Source: Bdellovibrio bacteriovorus HD100
GTDB lineage: Bacteria; Bdellovibrionota; Bdellovibrionia; Bdellovibrionales; Bdellovibrionaceae
NCBI RefSeq assembly: GCF_000196175.1
Contig: NC_005363.1
Location: 3,038,001-3,102,000 of the forward strand
DNA: 64,000 nt
Reading direction: 5' to 3'
A program made the position numbers and the translations under genes. The notes below the pieces were generated by a model that saw nothing but the letters and a program-made list of their open reading frames with translations, did not search any database and was not told the origin of the DNA. Positions 63,411 through 64,000 of the stretch are shown here, one piece after another. Position 1 is the stretch's first letter. Each line of letters begins with the position of its first letter.

Positions 63411-63977
63411 ATGAACACACGGGACGTGAGTAAAATCGCCATATTAGGGATGATCGTGATGATCCTCTCCGCCTGCTCGGACGCCAGTCCCGAGGTCTCT
63501 GTTTTGCGTTCTATGGAAAGCCTGGAATTCAATCCCAACCACGTGGTCACCTCCAGTCTGACCAGCGTGCCCCTGCAGGCCACTTGCGCCAACTTCATCG
63601 GAAAAATTGAAATGAGTCTGGACGGCGGCGCCACCTGGATCACTCCGACCAGCTATGACGGTACGGCTGCCTCAGCTTGTGTCAACGGCAAGTTCAATGT
63701 CAGTCTTTCAAACTTAAAGGCCCCATGGAGTTCTTTGGCCATTGCCGCCGGCCAAACCTTGAAAGTGAAATTCCGCGCGCAACCGCGTCCCAATAATTTT
63801 TTCTATAAAGAAGTGACCGTGCTTTATTCACCTTCTTCCACCCGCAGTCAGGAAGTCCTGATTGGCAGCGCCGAACAGGCCGGCGGTGGATACCGAGTGA
63901 AAAGCCGTCTCCGTCATCAGCAGCAACACGTCGCTGCCGGTGGCAACTTCAAAATCAAAGGGAGAATCACTGAATGA
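63411..63977 (+). CDS. Lipoprotein, first gene of a cut-off operon
   Basis: The 188-residue lipoprotein has a lipobox ILSAC (Cys23) and a mature part rich in Ser/Thr with beta strands (IEMSLDGGATWITPTSYDG, LKVKFRAQPRPNNFFYKEV), suggesting an immunoglobulin-like or fibronectin-like fold. No family is recognised. ATG 63411 is used because the signal peptide starts there; 10 upstream codons are open. It overlaps the next start by 4 bases (ATGA). Confidence 0.62.
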   Translation: MNTRDVSKIAILGMIVMILSACSDASPEVSVLRSMESLEFNPNHVVTSSLTSVPLQATCANFIGKIEMSLDGGATWITPTSYDGTAASACVNGKFNVSLSNLKAPWSSLAIAAGQTLKVKFRAQPRPNNFFYKEVTVLYSPSSTRSQEVLIGSAEQAGGGYRVKSRLRHQQQHVAAGGNFKIKGRITE

Positions 63978-64000
63978 AAAATCTGATTCCCTCCCTCTTT
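63974..64000 (+). CDS. Start of an exported protein (3' truncated by window end)
   Basis: ATG 63974 overlaps the preceding stop, with GGGAG upstream. Only nine residues (MKNLIPSLF) are visible, but they look like the start of a signal peptide. Confidence 0.5.

Noticed and set aside
1-64000. tRNA, rRNA, CRISPR or insertion sequences
   Set aside because: I saw no cloverleaf with CCA-type acceptor stems, no rRNA-like conserved blocks, no regularly spaced direct repeats and no transposase motifs.

Overview
This 64 kb window is bacterial chromosome, densely coded and of intermediate GC. It shows no rRNA, tRNA, phage, insertion sequence or CRISPR array. The gene content suggests a Bdellovibrio-type predatory bacterium (Bdellovibrio bacteriovorus or a close relative): many secreted proteases, signal-peptide lipoproteins and outer-membrane beta-barrels, an AddAB-type recombination nuclease, an orphan chemoreceptor, a PEGA-domain Ser/Thr kinase and many proteins without a recognised family. 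That assignment is an inference from gene content, not from a marker gene.

Layout: 1-3.6 kb holds secreted proteins (the tail of a VWA-like protein, a beta-barrel, a secreted HAD-type phosphatase and a TTHB210-like protein). 3.85-8.75 kb is one giant metzincin-like zinc protease lipoprotein. 8.9-15.5 kb carries a PilZ membrane protein and addA/addB. 15.5-20.9 kb is an envelope island with three paralogous FadL/PorV-like outer-membrane proteins and two lipoproteins. 21.5-22.2 kb has coaE.

22.2-32.7 kb is a co-directional run of six genes: Ser/Thr kinase, long-chain acyl-CoA ligase, formyltransferase-like protein, an alpha/beta-hydrolase fused to an OleC-like adenylating enzyme, a UbiA-type prenyltransferase and a PEP-synthase/rifampin-phosphotransferase-like dikinase. 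The last five are tightly packed or overlapping and look like an uncharacterised lipid or natural-product pathway. 32.8-34.0 kb encodes a secreted clan-CD (caspase-like) cysteine peptidase candidate.

34.7-41.7 kb is a minus-strand operon of six genes: lipid kinase, SDR reductase, a two-part protein whose C-terminal half resembles cyanobacterial acyl-ACP reductase, a LolA-like periplasmic protein, a beta-barrel and a BtaA-like (DUF3419) aminocarboxypropyl transferase. Together these suggest synthesis and outer-membrane delivery of an unusual lipid. These two clusters are my best candidates for an undescribed system.

The rest comprises an NHL-propeller lipoprotein, an envelope operon (AMIN protein, beta-barrel, ABC ATPase and permease), a Tyr/Asn-rich lipoprotein, an M3 peptidase-nadK-recN run, an NmrA-like protein, a lipoprotein oligopeptidase B, an L,D-transpeptidase, a chemoreceptor, aconitase, a NUDIX hydrolase, a beta-barrel and a lipoprotein operon cut by the window end. 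Three intergenic regions hold long imperfect inverted repeats not explained by simple terminators.
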